NCBI GenBank assembly: GCA_021775915.1
Contig: JAJFGW010000037.1
Span: 1 to 64,000 of the forward strand
Reading direction: 5' to 3'
DNA: 64,000 nt
Source: Alphaproteobacteria bacterium
Lineage (GTDB): Bacteria > Pseudomonadota > Alphaproteobacteria > Micavibrionales > Micavibrionaceae
Shown here piece after piece: positions 26,899-35,843 of the stretch. Under the pieces are notes generated by a model, which saw only the letters and a program-made list of their open reading frames with translations, was not told the origin of the DNA and searched no databases. The translations under genes were made by a program, and so were the position numbers. Numbering within the stretch: position 1 is the first letter of the stretch; each line of letters opens with the position of its first letter.

Positions 26899-26927
26899 TT
26901 GACAGAAAGCATTAAAATCATTATAAA
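26899..26927 (+). promoter_or_regulatory. Strong sigma-70 promoter of rpmH
   Basis: A consensus -35 TTGACA (26899-26904) is followed after exactly 17 bp by TATAAA (26922-26927). The leader to the rpmH ATG would be about 35 nt. This is the best sigma-70 match I noticed in the window and fits a ribosomal-protein gene. Confidence 0.85.
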
Positions 26928-26967
26928 CCCTCACTCTAATATTGATTAAGAAACGGAGTGCCGCAAA

Positions 26968-27102
26968 ATGAAACGTACATTTCAGCCCAGCCAACTGGTT
27001 CGTAAACGCCGCCATGGTTTTCGTTCCCGCATGGCCACAAAAGTGGGTCGTGCTATTTTGGCCCGCCGCCGGGCCAAAGGCCGTAAACGCTTGAGCGCCT
27101 AA
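26968..27102 (+). CDS. rpmH: 50S ribosomal protein L34
   Basis: 44 residues, highly basic: it starts [20 protein letters not shown] and ends [12 protein letters not shown], the universal L34 signature. It binds 23S rRNA in the large subunit. GGAG lies 9 nt before the ATG. It begins the conserved block rpmH-rnpA-yidD-yidC-engB. Confidence 0.98.
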   Translation: MKRTFQPSQLVRKRRHGFRSRMATKVGRAILARRRAKGRKRLSA

Positions 27103-27147
27103 TAAACAAGGCACTTATCGGCGTTTAACTAGAGACCGATAACGCAA

Positions 27148-27537
27148 ATGTTTGCATCTAAAGAACAAATGAAAGAAATTGGCCGCCTTAAGAAGCGTGC
27201 CGATTTTTTGCGTGTGCAAAAGGAAAGACGCAAATGGGTTGCCAAGGGCGTTATATTACAGCTTGCTGATAATAATACCGCGCAAAGCCGCTTTGGCCTT
27301 ACCGTAACGCGCAGACTTGATAAATCCGCCGTACAGCGCAACAGAATGAAACGACGTCTCAAAGCTGTTGCCTATGATATTTTACCCGCTCACGCCAAAG
27401 AAGGCGTTGATTACATTCTAATAGGCCGGCCGGAAACAAAAACGCGCCTTTATTCCGATTTACAAAAAGACCTGAAATGGTGTTTAGGCAAGATGGGCTA
27501 CTTAAAAGAAACAAAGCCGAAAGACGAAAAGCAGTGA
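27148..27537 (+). CDS. rnpA: Ribonuclease P protein component
   Basis: 129 residues, or 122 if Met8 (27169) is used. It is the protein subunit that helps the RNase P RNA bind pre-tRNA. The hallmark RNR motif is present in KSAVQRNRMKRRLK, preceded by FGLTVTRRLDKSA. The N-terminus GRLKKRADFLRVQ is also standard. The stop overlaps the GTG start of yidD. Confidence 0.97.
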   Translation: MFASKEQMKEIGRLKKRADFLRVQKERRKWVAKGVILQLADNNTAQSRFGLTVTRRLDKSAVQRNRMKRRLKAVAYDILPAHAKEGVDYILIGRPETKTRLYSDLQKDLKWCLGKMGYLKETKPKDEKQ

Positions 27538-27818
27538 AGCATATCGTTCTAAAAATAGTTCAGGCGCCTATAAAGCTCTACAGATGGCTACTATCACCCC
27601 TTTTCGGGCCTAAATGCCGCTTTTATCCGACCTGCTCCGCCTACACGCTGGAAGCATTAGAGGCGCACGGTATTTTCAAGGGATTGCTTTTGGGATTATG
27701 CCGAATTGTAAGATGTCACCCCTGGAACAAGACCCACGGACACGATCCGGTACCATCACGCTTTACGTGGGGTACTTTCTTCGGTTATAACCGCAGGCAA
27801 AAGACGCATAACAAATAA
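27534..27818 (+). CDS. yidD: Membrane protein insertion efficiency factor YidD
   Basis: 94 residues from the GTG at 27534, overlapping the rnpA stop; the longer open frame upstream lies in rnpA. Diagnostic motifs are KCRFYPTCSAYTLEALEAHG and CRIVRCHPWNKTHGHDPVP. It has an N-terminal amphipathic helix (IVLKIVQAPIKLYRWLLSP). It assists YidC-dependent insertion and lies directly before yidC. Confidence 0.95.
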   Translation: MKHIVLKIVQAPIKLYRWLLSPLFGPKCRFYPTCSAYTLEALEAHGIFKGLLLGLCRIVRCHPWNKTHGHDPVPSRFTWGTFFGYNRRQKTHNK

Positions 27819-27831
27819 GGCAGCAAAAATA

Positions 27832-29766
27832 ATGGCAAATAATAACGATACAGACCAAATGCATCCGGACGATCTGAAGAATCTTCTAACCTTCATCATT
27901 GCTGCCGTCGCTGTATGGGTTTTGTTTGACCATTTCCTTCTTAAACCAAAAGTCGATGAACTCCGCGCTTCACAGGAAATACAGCGCGCCGCACAAGAAG
28001 ATATAAGAATTGGCAATATTGACGGCCCTGCTTCCGCCCCAAGGCCGCGCGAGGAAGTCATTGATGAATCCCCGCGCATTCAAATTGAAAACGAGCACCT
28101 GTCCGGGTCAATCGCCCTAAATGGAGGGCGGATAGACGATATTAGCCTGCGTGATTATTATAAAACCAAAAGAAACCGTCATAATGTCGCGCTATTTTCT
28201 CCTATGGGGTCACTCCATCCACGCTATACGTCCTTTGGCTGGATCTCTTCAGCAGACGACCAGAAAACGCCCGGCAAAACAGACAAGTGGAGCATTGCCG
28301 ATAAAAAGCCCGCCACTCTTTCGCCCGGTGATTCACTTACATTATACTGGGAAAATGGCTCCGGCCTGCGCTTTGAGCGCGATATAGAAATTGACGAAAA
28401 TTTTCTGTTCAAAGTAAAACAGCGCGTTATTAACAAAACTGGCAAAGCGATAACACTTTACCCTTATGCCTTAATGGCACAGCACGGCCTGCCGGAAGAC
28501 CTTTACGGGCGCTGGATTGTTCATGAGGGGCCTATTGGCTACGTCAATGAAGAACTCATCGAACTTTCCTACAAAAAGATAAAAGATAAACAACCAAAAG
28601 AAATTAGAGCTGACCAAGGCTGGCTGGCTTTAACGGAGCGTTACTGGTTTACCGGACTTTTCCCGGAAAACCAGAAAGAAAATAAATATCGCTTTGTCTA
28701 TGCAAGCCCTCAAGAGACAGGCCAGGCACAAGAGCGCTATCAAGTCGACGTCATGGGCACCGGCAAAACCCTGAAACAGGGTGAGAGTTTCGAAAACACC
28801 ACCCATGTTTATGTCGGCCCCAAAAAACTTGATATTCTGGAAGGCTACGAAAAAGAGCTGGGCTGGGAGCATATCGACCTTACGATTGATTTTGGCATGT
28901 ATTATTTCATGACAAAGCCTCTCTTTTACCTGTTGCACTGGCTGGGCCAAATGGCAGGAAACTTTGGCGTTGGCATTATCCTGCTCACCTTTGCCATGAG
29001 GCTTCTGGTTTTTCCACTCGCCAATACGTCTTACCGTTCTTTTGCCAAGCTCCGTAAAATTTCTCCGGAAATGGCCGAGCTAAAGACAAAGCATGCGGGC
29101 GACAAAGAAGGCATGCAGGCTGCGCTGGTTAAACTTTACGAGAAAGAAAAAGTTAATCCGATGGCGGGCTGTCTGCCGATCCTGATCCAGATCCCTATTT
29201 TCTTCGCCCTATTCAAAGTTTTGCAAATCTCGGTCGAAATGCGCCATGCGCCGTTTTACGGCTGGATTCAAGATTTATCCGCGCCTGATCCGACCAGCAT
29301 ATTTAATTTATTCGGCTTGATCCCCTGGACACCGCCCGAGCAAATGATGATCGGGATATGGCCGTGCGTAATGCTGGTTTTCATGATCCTGCAAAAGAAA
29401 ATGAACCCGCCGCCACAGGACAAAATGCAAAAAACGATGATGGATATCATGCCATTTTTTATTACCTATATTTTGGCCCAATTCGCTGCCGGACTCGTCA
29501 TTTACTGGACATTCAGCAACGCGCTCTCGGTTGTGCAGCAATATATCATCATGAAATCAATGGGGGTCGAGCCGCATTTGTTCAAAAGCAAAGAACAAAA
29601 AGAAATGGAAAAAGATCTCGCCGCCAACCCGGCAACGCATCCGGGGCTTGAAGTTATAGAGCACGAAGTTGAAGATGCCTTATTTGGTGAAGGTGAAGAG
29701 AAAAAGAAAGAAGAAAAGAAACCAGTGTCTAAACCCAAACCTAAAAAGTCGAAAAAGAAAAAATGA
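27832..29766 (+). CDS. yidC: Membrane protein insertase YidC
   Basis: 644 residues. It has an N-terminal span (FIIAAVAVWVLFDHFLL), a large periplasmic P1 domain (about residues 70-360), then the conserved five-span insertase region: GNFGVGIILLTFAMRLLVFP, NPMAGCLPILIQIPIFFALF and LVIYWTFSNALSVVQQYIIM. The catalytic-groove Arg lies in AMRLLVFP. The C-terminal tail is Lys-rich (KPKPKKSKKKK), a feature linked with ribosome contact. It overlaps engB by 4 bp. Confidence 0.97.
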   Translation: MANNNDTDQMHPDDLKNLLTFIIAAVAVWVLFDHFLLKPKVDELRASQEIQRAAQEDIRIGNIDGPASAPRPREEVIDESPRIQIENEHLSGSIALNGGRIDDISLRDYYKTKRNRHNVALFSPMGSLHPRYTSFGWISSADDQKTPGKTDKWSIADKKPATLSPGDSLTLYWENGSGLRFERDIEIDENFLFKVKQRVINKTGKAITLYPYALMAQHGLPEDLYGRWIVHEGPIGYVNEELIELSYKKIKDKQPKEIRADQGWLALTERYWFTGLFPENQKENKYRFVYASPQETGQAQERYQVDVMGTGKTLKQGESFENTTHVYVGPKKLDILEGYEKELGWEHIDLTIDFGMYYFMTKPLFYLLHWLGQMAGNFGVGIILLTFAMRLLVFPLANTSYRSFAKLRKISPEMAELKTKHAGDKEGMQAALVKLYEKEKVNPMAGCLPILIQIPIFFALFKVLQISVEMRHAPFYGWIQDLSAPDPTSIFNLFGLIPWTPPEQMMIGIWPCVMLVFMILQKKMNPPPQDKMQKTMMDIMPFFITYILAQFAAGLVIYWTFSNALSVVQQYIIMKSMGVEPHLFKSKEQKEMEKDLAANPATHPGLEVIEHEVEDALFGEGEEKKKEEKKPVSKPKPKKSKKKK

Positions 29767-30401
29767 TTGACCCGGAACACACAGATGATGAAATAGAGTC
29801 CGCGCGCAAACTTTTTGCCGGGCCGTGCGATTTTGTGCTCGGCGTAGCGGCACTAGAACAGCTGCCGGAGGCTGACTTGCAGGAAATCGCTTTTGCCGGG
29901 CGCTCCAATGTTGGTAAATCATCGCTGGTCAACGCCTTAACCGGGCGCAACACGCTGGCCCGTACATCCCATACGCCGGGGCGAACGCAGCAGCTCAACT
30001 TTTTTGATTTGGGTAAAAAAATATATCTGGTCGATTTACCGGGCTATGGTTACGCCAAAGTTTCCAAAGAAAAAAAGAATGAGTGGAACACGCTGATCCG
30101 TGATTATTTACGGGGCCGCCCGACATTGCGCTGTGTCTTTATGTTGATTGATGCGCGCCACGGCTTAAAAGAAAGCGACCGCGATATTATGAAGATCCTC
30201 GATGAAACAGCGGTGGCTTATCGTATAATTTTAACCAAAGCTGATAAAACCAAACAGGCGCAGCGCGATAAACTAATCCCCGCGCTTCAGGGTGAGCTGA
30301 AAAAACACGGCGCCGCCATGAACGAGATCTCTATGACCAGCGCGCATAAAGGCACAGGCATTGCAGACTTGCGGACAGTGATTTGGAAATACGCGCAGTA
30401 A
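29763..30401 (+). CDS. engB: Ribosome biogenesis GTPase YsxC/EngB
   Basis: 212 residues. The G motifs are all present: GRSNVGKSSLVNAL (G1), TPGRTQQLNFF (G2), LVDLPGYGYAKV (G3) and LTKADKTK (G4), with the SAHKGTGI G5. It acts in assembly of the 50S subunit. It is coupled to yidC by an ATGA overlap, and its stop abuts the convergent unknown gene. Confidence 0.96.
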   Translation: MIDPEHTDDEIESARKLFAGPCDFVLGVAALEQLPEADLQEIAFAGRSNVGKSSLVNALTGRNTLARTSHTPGRTQQLNFFDLGKKIYLVDLPGYGYAKVSKEKKNEWNTLIRDYLRGRPTLRCVFMLIDARHGLKESDRDIMKILDETAVAYRIILTKADKTKQAQRDKLIPALQGELKKHGAAMNEISMTSAHKGTGIADLRTVIWKYAQ

Positions 30402-31109
30402 TTATTCAGCCGCGATCAAACTATAAAAGCTCCAGGCATTTACGCCATTATCTTTAACACAAAGAGATTGTTCCCCGAAGCAATCGGCAGGAACCGTACA
30501 GCGCGCGCTTGTAAATTCTATATTGGCCCCTGCCGTTGATAAGCTCGCATCAATCAAAAGCTCATTTACCGGATCAGTTAACTCCGGAATTGTTGTGCTG
30601 CCCGTCAGTTTTTCATTAATGCGCGCGCAAACCTGCTGCGTAACCTGATGCGCCGTCAAAACAACATCATGGGCGCTACTCGGCGACCATTCAACATTTT
30701 CAAAACGCCCTATATACCAGCGCGCCGGAGGATCGGTGGAAATCTCGTTCACCGCATCACCGGGAATGCGCGGTAAAATGACGCCGCCGCCGCTAGGGTG
30801 AAAAACTTTATTTATAACCGGCGCCGTATCGAAGGCAACTTGATCGGGGGTAACAAAATCAAGGACGCTGACCTGCGTGCCGGTAAAGACCATCTGGTCT
30901 ATAGATTGTTTAAGCTGCATCGGTGCCTGCAACAACACACCTGTAAAGATCTCAAGCTGCGATTCAGAAATAACGCCCGTTTCCGATGTATCTGTTTGCC
31001 GCGAAAGAACAAAACTCAAGGCCGCAAACAGCGCGACAATGATAAGAACATAAACCATCGCGTTACCGCGCTGATTATTTCTCGAAAAAGATTTGCGTTC
31101 GCTATTCAT
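30402..31109 (-). CDS. Single-span secreted protein with pilin-like N-terminus, unknown
   Basis: 235 residues. A short basic leader is followed by QRGNAMVYVLIIVALFAALS, a near-N-terminal hydrophobic helix preceded by Gly that resembles prepilins, although the usual Phe and Glu5 are absent. The remaining exported domain has conserved-looking cysteines (ARCTVPADCFGEQSLC). It could be a minor pseudopilin or simply a membrane-anchored protein. It stands alone, convergent with engB and divergent from rmuC. Confidence 0.7.
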   Translation of the reverse strand: MNSERKSFSRNNQRGNAMVYVLIIVALFAALSFVLSRQTDTSETGVISESQLEIFTGVLLQAPMQLKQSIDQMVFTGTQVSVLDFVTPDQVAFDTAPVINKVFHPSGGGVILPRIPGDAVNEISTDPPARWYIGRFENVEWSPSSAHDVVLTAHQVTQQVCARINEKLTGSTTIPELTDPVNELLIDASLSTAGANIEFTSARCTVPADCFGEQSLCVKDNGVNAWSFYSLIAAE

Positions 31110-31156
31110 AACAGTGCTATTCTACAGAAAGGATTCACAAAACAAAGCTAAAGATC

Positions 31157-32380
31157 ATGACTTTTGATGTTATTTCTCTCATTTTGGGGGCCACAGTGGC
31201 CATACTCGGGTTTTTATTGTTCCGGGCGGAGCGTGATAAAACCATCCTACAAAAGGATTTAGAGCATGAGCGCGCTGGCCGCGCCGCTATGGAGACCCAA
31301 TTTTCACAAACCGCGCAAGAAGCGCTGGAAAAAAATAACGAACAATTTTTGCAACGCTTTTCCGAGTTGGCGGGCGAAAAAATGAAACACGCCAAAGCCG
31401 ATAGCTCCCACGATCTTGAAAAGCGCCAACTCGCCATTAATGAACTAGTTAAACCGATTCAAAAACAACTGGAATCACTGGGGAGTGCCGTAGAACAAAT
31501 CAAAGGCACCGACAAGGCCGTGCGTGAGGATTTGCGCAATTTAGGCCGCGAAACAGCGCGACTTGTTGGCGCTTTAAAAGACCCTTCCGCCCAAGGAAAA
31601 TGGGGCGAATTTATTCTCGAAGGGCTGCTGGATAAATCCGGCCTGATGAAAGGCGTGCATTACGAAACACAAGTCTCCATCCAAAGCGAGGATGGCCGCC
31701 AGCGCCCCGATGCGGTAATTCGCCTGCATGATGGCTTTCATATTGTCGTTGATGCCAAAGCGCCGCTTAATGAATTTGCCGACAAACTAAGTGAAAATAT
31801 CTCTGCCGAACAAACACAGGAGCTCATGCAAAATCTAGCGCGGCAAGTCCGCGAACATGTGAAGGCTCTGGGGAAAAAGAATTATTGGGAAAATGTCGAC
31901 AGCCCGGATTTCACGGTGATGTTCCTGCCGTCCGAGCATATATTTAGCATCGCGCTACGCGCCGATCCGGACATTGTTGACTTCGCGGCAGAAAACGATG
32001 TTGTCATTGCATCGCCAACCTTAATGATGTCGCTTTTGCGCGTTGTCGGGCTTTCATGGCGGCAGGTCGAGCTAGCGCAAAATGCGCAAGAAATTTCCAG
32101 CCGGGGCGCAGAGCTATATAAAAGACTAACGGCCTTTGGCGGTCATCTGGCAAAAGTAGGCAGAGGCATTGAAGGCGCTCTCAATAGCTACAATGATGCT
32201 GTTGGCTCTCTGGAGCGCTCCGTTCTACCATCGGCAAAAAAATTCAGGGAACTGCAGGCACAAAGCGGCGGAAAAGAAATACCTGAACTAACGCAGATTG
32301 AAAAAACCCCGCGCACGCTGTCTTCTTCTGATTTAGAGGAGCCTTCCGAAGAAAAACCTAAGAAACGCGCAAAAGCTTGA
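31157..32380 (+). CDS. rmuC: DNA recombination protein RmuC
   Basis: 407 residues. The N-terminal membrane anchor (ISLILGATVAILGFLLF) is followed by a coiled coil (about 25-130), the PD-(D/E)XK-like nuclease core with QGKWGEFILEGLLDKSGL and the VDAKAPLNEF motif, then a C-terminal helical part. RmuC limits recombination at inverted repeats. It is divergent from the pilin-like gene. Confidence 0.94.
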   Translation: MTFDVISLILGATVAILGFLLFRAERDKTILQKDLEHERAGRAAMETQFSQTAQEALEKNNEQFLQRFSELAGEKMKHAKADSSHDLEKRQLAINELVKPIQKQLESLGSAVEQIKGTDKAVREDLRNLGRETARLVGALKDPSAQGKWGEFILEGLLDKSGLMKGVHYETQVSIQSEDGRQRPDAVIRLHDGFHIVVDAKAPLNEFADKLSENISAEQTQELMQNLARQVREHVKALGKKNYWENVDSPDFTVMFLPSEHIFSIALRADPDIVDFAAENDVVIASPTLMMSLLRVVGLSWRQVELAQNAQEISSRGAELYKRLTAFGGHLAKVGRGIEGALNSYNDAVGSLERSVLPSAKKFRELQAQSGGKEIPELTQIEKTPRTLSSSDLEEPSEEKPKKRAKA

Positions 32381-32411
32381 TTTTTCAGAACAAAACGATT
32401 ATTTCATTCTT

Positions 32412-32936
32412 ATGAGCAAACTCAAAATATATACGGTCCCCGCCCCGGTCTTAAAAGAAAAGGCACAACCCGTTGCCCGGATTGATGACACCATCCGCAA
32501 ACAAATGGATGACATGCTGGAGACGATGTACGCCGCGCCGGGCATTGGTCTTGCCGCCAATCAGGTCGGCCTTCTGAACCGTGTTCTGGTGATGGATCTT
32601 GAATACCGGGAAGAGGACGGTGCGGCCAATCCAATCTTCATGGCCAACCCGGAGATTATCTGGCACTCGGAAGAGCTGAGCTGTATGGAAGAGGGCTGCC
32701 TATCCATCCCCGAACAATTTGCCGAAGTAAAGCGCCCGGCACAGGTCAAAGTAAAATATATTGACCGTGACAACAAAGAACAGGAGCTGGATGCGAGCGG
32801 TTTGCTTTCGCACTGCGTTCAACATGAAATTGATCATTTAGACGGCATCCGTTTTATCGACCATATCTCCAGCCTCAAACGCAATATGATGGTCCGCAGA
32901 GTCAAAAAGCTGGTCAAGGACTATGAGGTTCTATGA
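32412..32936 (+). CDS. def: Peptide deformylase
   Basis: 174 residues. The three defining motifs are GIGLAANQVG, EEGCLSIPE (metal-binding Cys) and QHEIDHLDG (HExxH metal and catalytic site). It removes the formyl group from nascent proteins. It overlaps fmt by 4 bp, the common def-fmt arrangement. Confidence 0.98.
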   Translation: MSKLKIYTVPAPVLKEKAQPVARIDDTIRKQMDDMLETMYAAPGIGLAANQVGLLNRVLVMDLEYREEDGAANPIFMANPEIIWHSEELSCMEEGCLSIPEQFAEVKRPAQVKVKYIDRDNKEQELDASGLLSHCVQHEIDHLDGIRFIDHISSLKRNMMVRRVKKLVKDYEVL

Positions 32937-33877
32937 AAAAACTTCGCATTGCTTTTATGGGCACGCCCGGTTTTTCCGTTCCGGCGCTGGAAGAACTCAT
33001 TGACGGCCCCCATGAGATTATTTGCGTCTATACCCAGCCCCCCAGACCAAAGGGTCGAGGGCAACACATGCAACCCTCTCCCATTCACGATGTCGCCAGT
33101 AGATACGATATTCCCGTCTACACACCCAAGTCCCTGAAAAAAGACGCGCACGCCCGCGCTGAATTTGTAGCTCTTGACCCGGACATTGCCATTGTTGCTG
33201 CTTACGGATTAATCCTGCCTAAAGCTATTCTGGAAGCGCCGCGCTATGGCTGCTTAAACATACACGCCTCACTCTTGCCGCGCTGGCGCGGGGCCTCACC
33301 GATCCAGCATGCGATCTGGAAAGGTGATACCGAGACCGGCATTACGATCATGCAGATGGATGAAGGACTTGATACCGGGGCCATGATCGAAAAAAGAGCA
33401 GTGACAATAAGACCGCAAACAACAGCGCAAAGTCTGCATGATGAGCTATCAGCTCTGGGTGCGGCCATGACGGTAAAAATTATCAACGCCCTGGCTGAAG
33501 GAAAAGCGCCGGACTCCGAAGCCCAAAATGATCAAGAGTCAACATATGCACCGCTCCTGACAAAAGAGGACGGGCATGTTGACTGGACGCAAAACACGCA
33601 AGAAATTGACCGTCAGATCAGGGCGCTGACCCCGTGGCCGGGCGTATGGACAGTTAATAGCGAAGACAAACGCCTTAAAATCCTTGCGGCGGAACCTGTG
33701 AGCGAAGAGTTCTTCGAGCCGCCGGGGACAGTTATAGATCATGCCGGACATGTTTCCTGCGGCAACGGCACTGGCCTGCGACTTATAACAGTCCAGCCGG
33801 AAAGTAAAAAAGCCATGGATGCTATTTCAGCGATTAATGGCGGCTATCTTATGGTTGACGAGGTTTTGGGGCAGTAA
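32933..33877 (+). CDS. fmt: Methionyl-tRNA formyltransferase
   Basis: 314 residues. It formylates initiator Met-tRNA using 10-formyl-tetrahydrofolate. It starts RIAFMGTPGFSVPAL, and the catalytic signature is NIHASLLPRWRGASPIQ with ETGITIMQMDEGLDTG. The C-terminal domain (ALTPWPGVW) is standard. Its last 29 bp overlap the convergent zincin gene. Confidence 0.97.
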   Translation: MKKLRIAFMGTPGFSVPALEELIDGPHEIICVYTQPPRPKGRGQHMQPSPIHDVASRYDIPVYTPKSLKKDAHARAEFVALDPDIAIVAAYGLILPKAILEAPRYGCLNIHASLLPRWRGASPIQHAIWKGDTETGITIMQMDEGLDTGAMIEKRAVTIRPQTTAQSLHDELSALGAAMTVKIINALAEGKAPDSEAQNDQESTYAPLLTKEDGHVDWTQNTQEIDRQIRALTPWPGVWTVNSEDKRLKILAAEPVSEEFFEPPGTVIDHAGHVSCGNGTGLRLITVQPESKKAMDAISAINGGYLMVDEVLGQ

Positions 33878-34598
33878 CAAGGGGATTAGGCGGCGGCTCC
33901 ACATAATGAATTTCTTCTGGCAAGCCTAAAAGCCCCGCCTCTTTGGCGCTCTTCAGTAATTTTTCTTTTTCATTACCCTTTATATACTTATCCGCAAGAT
34001 CAATCAGGTTTTTGACAAAAGAAGGGCCGTGCGTCACGTTTACGTTCCCAGCGTATGTGTCCACCATATGAGCACACTCATGAACAAGAAACCCCATATT
34101 AAGGAACTGTGCATGACCACCAATTTCATGTTTTTCAGTTTTAAAATAACAATATTCATCAGAACTATCTTGTCTGAAATTCAAACCCGGGGCCTGTAAG
34201 TTAAATTCTTCGCTTATAGTTTTTACAAACGCTTCAGCCTTACGCTTTGATAAACGCGCCCCGCTTCCTTTGATATTTTTATTCTCCCAGTCATATACTT
34301 TCTGTTGCTGAAAATCGCGTATATAAGGAAGTTTCGGCGGGGGGTCATTATCTTTAAATTGCATAAAATGCGCATGAGCATAGTGATATGAATCAAAAGC
34401 GTTATATTTTCTAATCTGCCGCCCTTCGGGCGCCACCCAAGCAACAATATAGCCATCTTTTATATATTCCGGTTTTTTAACACCAGCTTTATTGAAACGC
34501 ACCTTCCCCGGCGCATGGGCTATAATAAACGTACACCCCGACGGGGCGTGATATTTATAGCCTGCAATAACAAGCTTATCCTTATCGAGCTTATCCAT
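33849..34598 (-). CDS. SprT-like zincin (HExxH metalloprotease), unknown role
   Basis: 249 residues, no signal peptide or membrane span. Residues 173-177 read HECAH, and His190 lies in THGPSF; the spacing HExxH-x12-HG resembles SprT/WLM-type zincins. A fairly basic, Lys-rich central part and a Pro-rich tail (VEPPPNPLVTAPKPRQP) flank the metal site. Its substrate is unknown. A cytosolic zincin with a disordered C-terminus near a Dot/Icm locus is a reasonable effector candidate, but this is inference only. Confidence 0.72.
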   Translation of the reverse strand: MDKLDKDKLVIAGYKYHAPSGCTFIIAHAPGKVRFNKAGVKKPEYIKDGYIVAWVAPEGRQIRKYNAFDSYHYAHAHFMQFKDNDPPPKLPYIRDFQQQKVYDWENKNIKGSGARLSKRKAEAFVKTISEEFNLQAPGLNFRQDSSDEYCYFKTEKHEIGGHAQFLNMGFLVHECAHMVDTYAGNVNVTHGPSFVKNLIDLADKYIKGNEKEKLLKSAKEAGLLGLPEEIHYVEPPPNPLVTAPKPRQP

Positions 34599-34689
34599 AA
34601 TTCCCTGCTTTTACGTATTTTTTATACGTTAAACAAAAACCGTTTTTTTTACAAGTAAACTGTCAGAACCTTTTCTTTACAGGCTGTAG

Positions 34690-35478
34690 ATGCTATTCCC
34701 TTTTGCCATGAGCGCTACACGCTGGAAAATAACAATTGAATATAAGGGCACCGCCTATTGCGGCTGGCAACGCCAGGATGGTATGCCGTCAATTCAGCAA
34801 GACATCGAAGACGCGATAGAGGCCTTTTGCCAGCAAAAAATTACCTTATATGCGGCAGGCCGTACAGATTCCGGCGTTCACGCCAAGGGACAAGTCGCGC
34901 ATTTTGATCTCGATTACGGGGAGCGGCCTCTGGGCGGTTACAATCTGGCCAAGGCGCTGAACGCGCATTTACGCCCCGCCCCCATCACGATTGTAAAGGC
35001 GGAAGCCGTCGATGCGGAATTCAGCGCACGTTACGATGCCGTGAACAAGCTTTACCTCTACCGCATTATCAATCGCCCCGCGCCGCCGCCGCTGGAAGCC
35101 GAGCTAGTCTGGCATTACAAAAAAACTCTGGATGTTGCGGCCATGCATGAAGCAGCCCAAGTTTTAACCGGTCATCACGATTTTACGAGCTTCCGCGATA
35201 CGCATTGTCAGGCCAAATCCCCGGAACGCACATTAGACAGGCTGGATGTCAGCGCCCGCGCCTATGATGATTACGGCGGCGTAGAAATTATGGTTGAAAC
35301 CGAAGCCCGCGCTTTTTTACATCATCAGGTGCGCAATATGGTGGGGTCACTAACACTGATCGGCACAGGAAAATGGACAAAAGAAGATTTGCAAGACGCG
35401 CTGGCGGCAAAAGATCGCGCCGCAGGCGGCCCAACATGTCCATCAGACGGGCTATATCTCATGCGGGTTGATTATTGA
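34690..35478 (+). CDS. truA: tRNA pseudouridine(38-40) synthase TruA
   Basis: 262 residues from ATG 34690; ATG 34708 (MSATRWKITIEYKGT) is an equally good start and gives a more typical length. The catalytic Asp lies in AAGRTDSGVHAKGQVAHF. Other conserved segments are FSARYDAVNKLYLYRI, HDFTSFRDTHC and FLHHQVRNMVGSL. It modifies the anticodon arm of many tRNAs. Confidence 0.97.
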   Translation: MLFPFAMSATRWKITIEYKGTAYCGWQRQDGMPSIQQDIEDAIEAFCQQKITLYAAGRTDSGVHAKGQVAHFDLDYGERPLGGYNLAKALNAHLRPAPITIVKAEAVDAEFSARYDAVNKLYLYRIINRPAPPPLEAELVWHYKKTLDVAAMHEAAQVLTGHHDFTSFRDTHCQAKSPERTLDRLDVSARAYDDYGGVEIMVETEARAFLHHQVRNMVGSLTLIGTGKWTKEDLQDALAAKDRAAGGPTCPSDGLYLMRVDY

Positions 35479-35532
35479 CGTAACTAATGTTTTCTTGTAC
35501 CCTGCCTTTGAATTTCAAACAGAGAGCATAAA

Positions 35533-35838
35533 ATGGGTATTACTAAAGCGATATACATCACCAAGGAGTTCTGTCCCAACAAAGATGAAAAAGGGACGGA
35601 AATGACCGGCGCAACGGCCATTATTCGCACTTCAAGCCAACTCCCTTCCTTTGAACACCTTCGCGATCTTTTTGCAGAGGTCGCAAAAGACTTCCCTGAT
35701 ATTCAGCCGGAAGATGTCCACTTGCATCACTATTCTCACGAGAAGCTCAGAAAGACATTTGGTCTGGAATTTAAAGTCAAAAAGGACGATATTCCCGATG
35801 AGTATAGTAAAATTGACCGCCACCACTTTATTTTGTGA
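35533..35838 (+). CDS. Small His-rich soluble protein, unknown
   Basis: 101 residues. Two alpha/beta segments, with a His-rich end (EDVHLHHYSHEKLRK and DRHHFIL). No cysteine pair or known metal-binding motif beyond the His content. It precedes the PRC-barrel gene with a 4-bp overlap if that gene used its GTG, so the two are probably co-transcribed. Confidence 0.68.
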   Translation: MGITKAIYITKEFCPNKDEKGTEMTGATAIIRTSSQLPSFEHLRDLFAEVAKDFPDIQPEDVHLHHYSHEKLRKTFGLEFKVKKDDIPDEYSKIDRHHFIL

Positions 35839-35843
35839 ATTTA

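Noticed and set aside
26522-26967. Possible oriC beside rpmH
   Set aside because: No DnaA boxes or repeat cluster are visible, and dnaA is not in the window; the region is simply AT-rich with a strong rpmH promoter.
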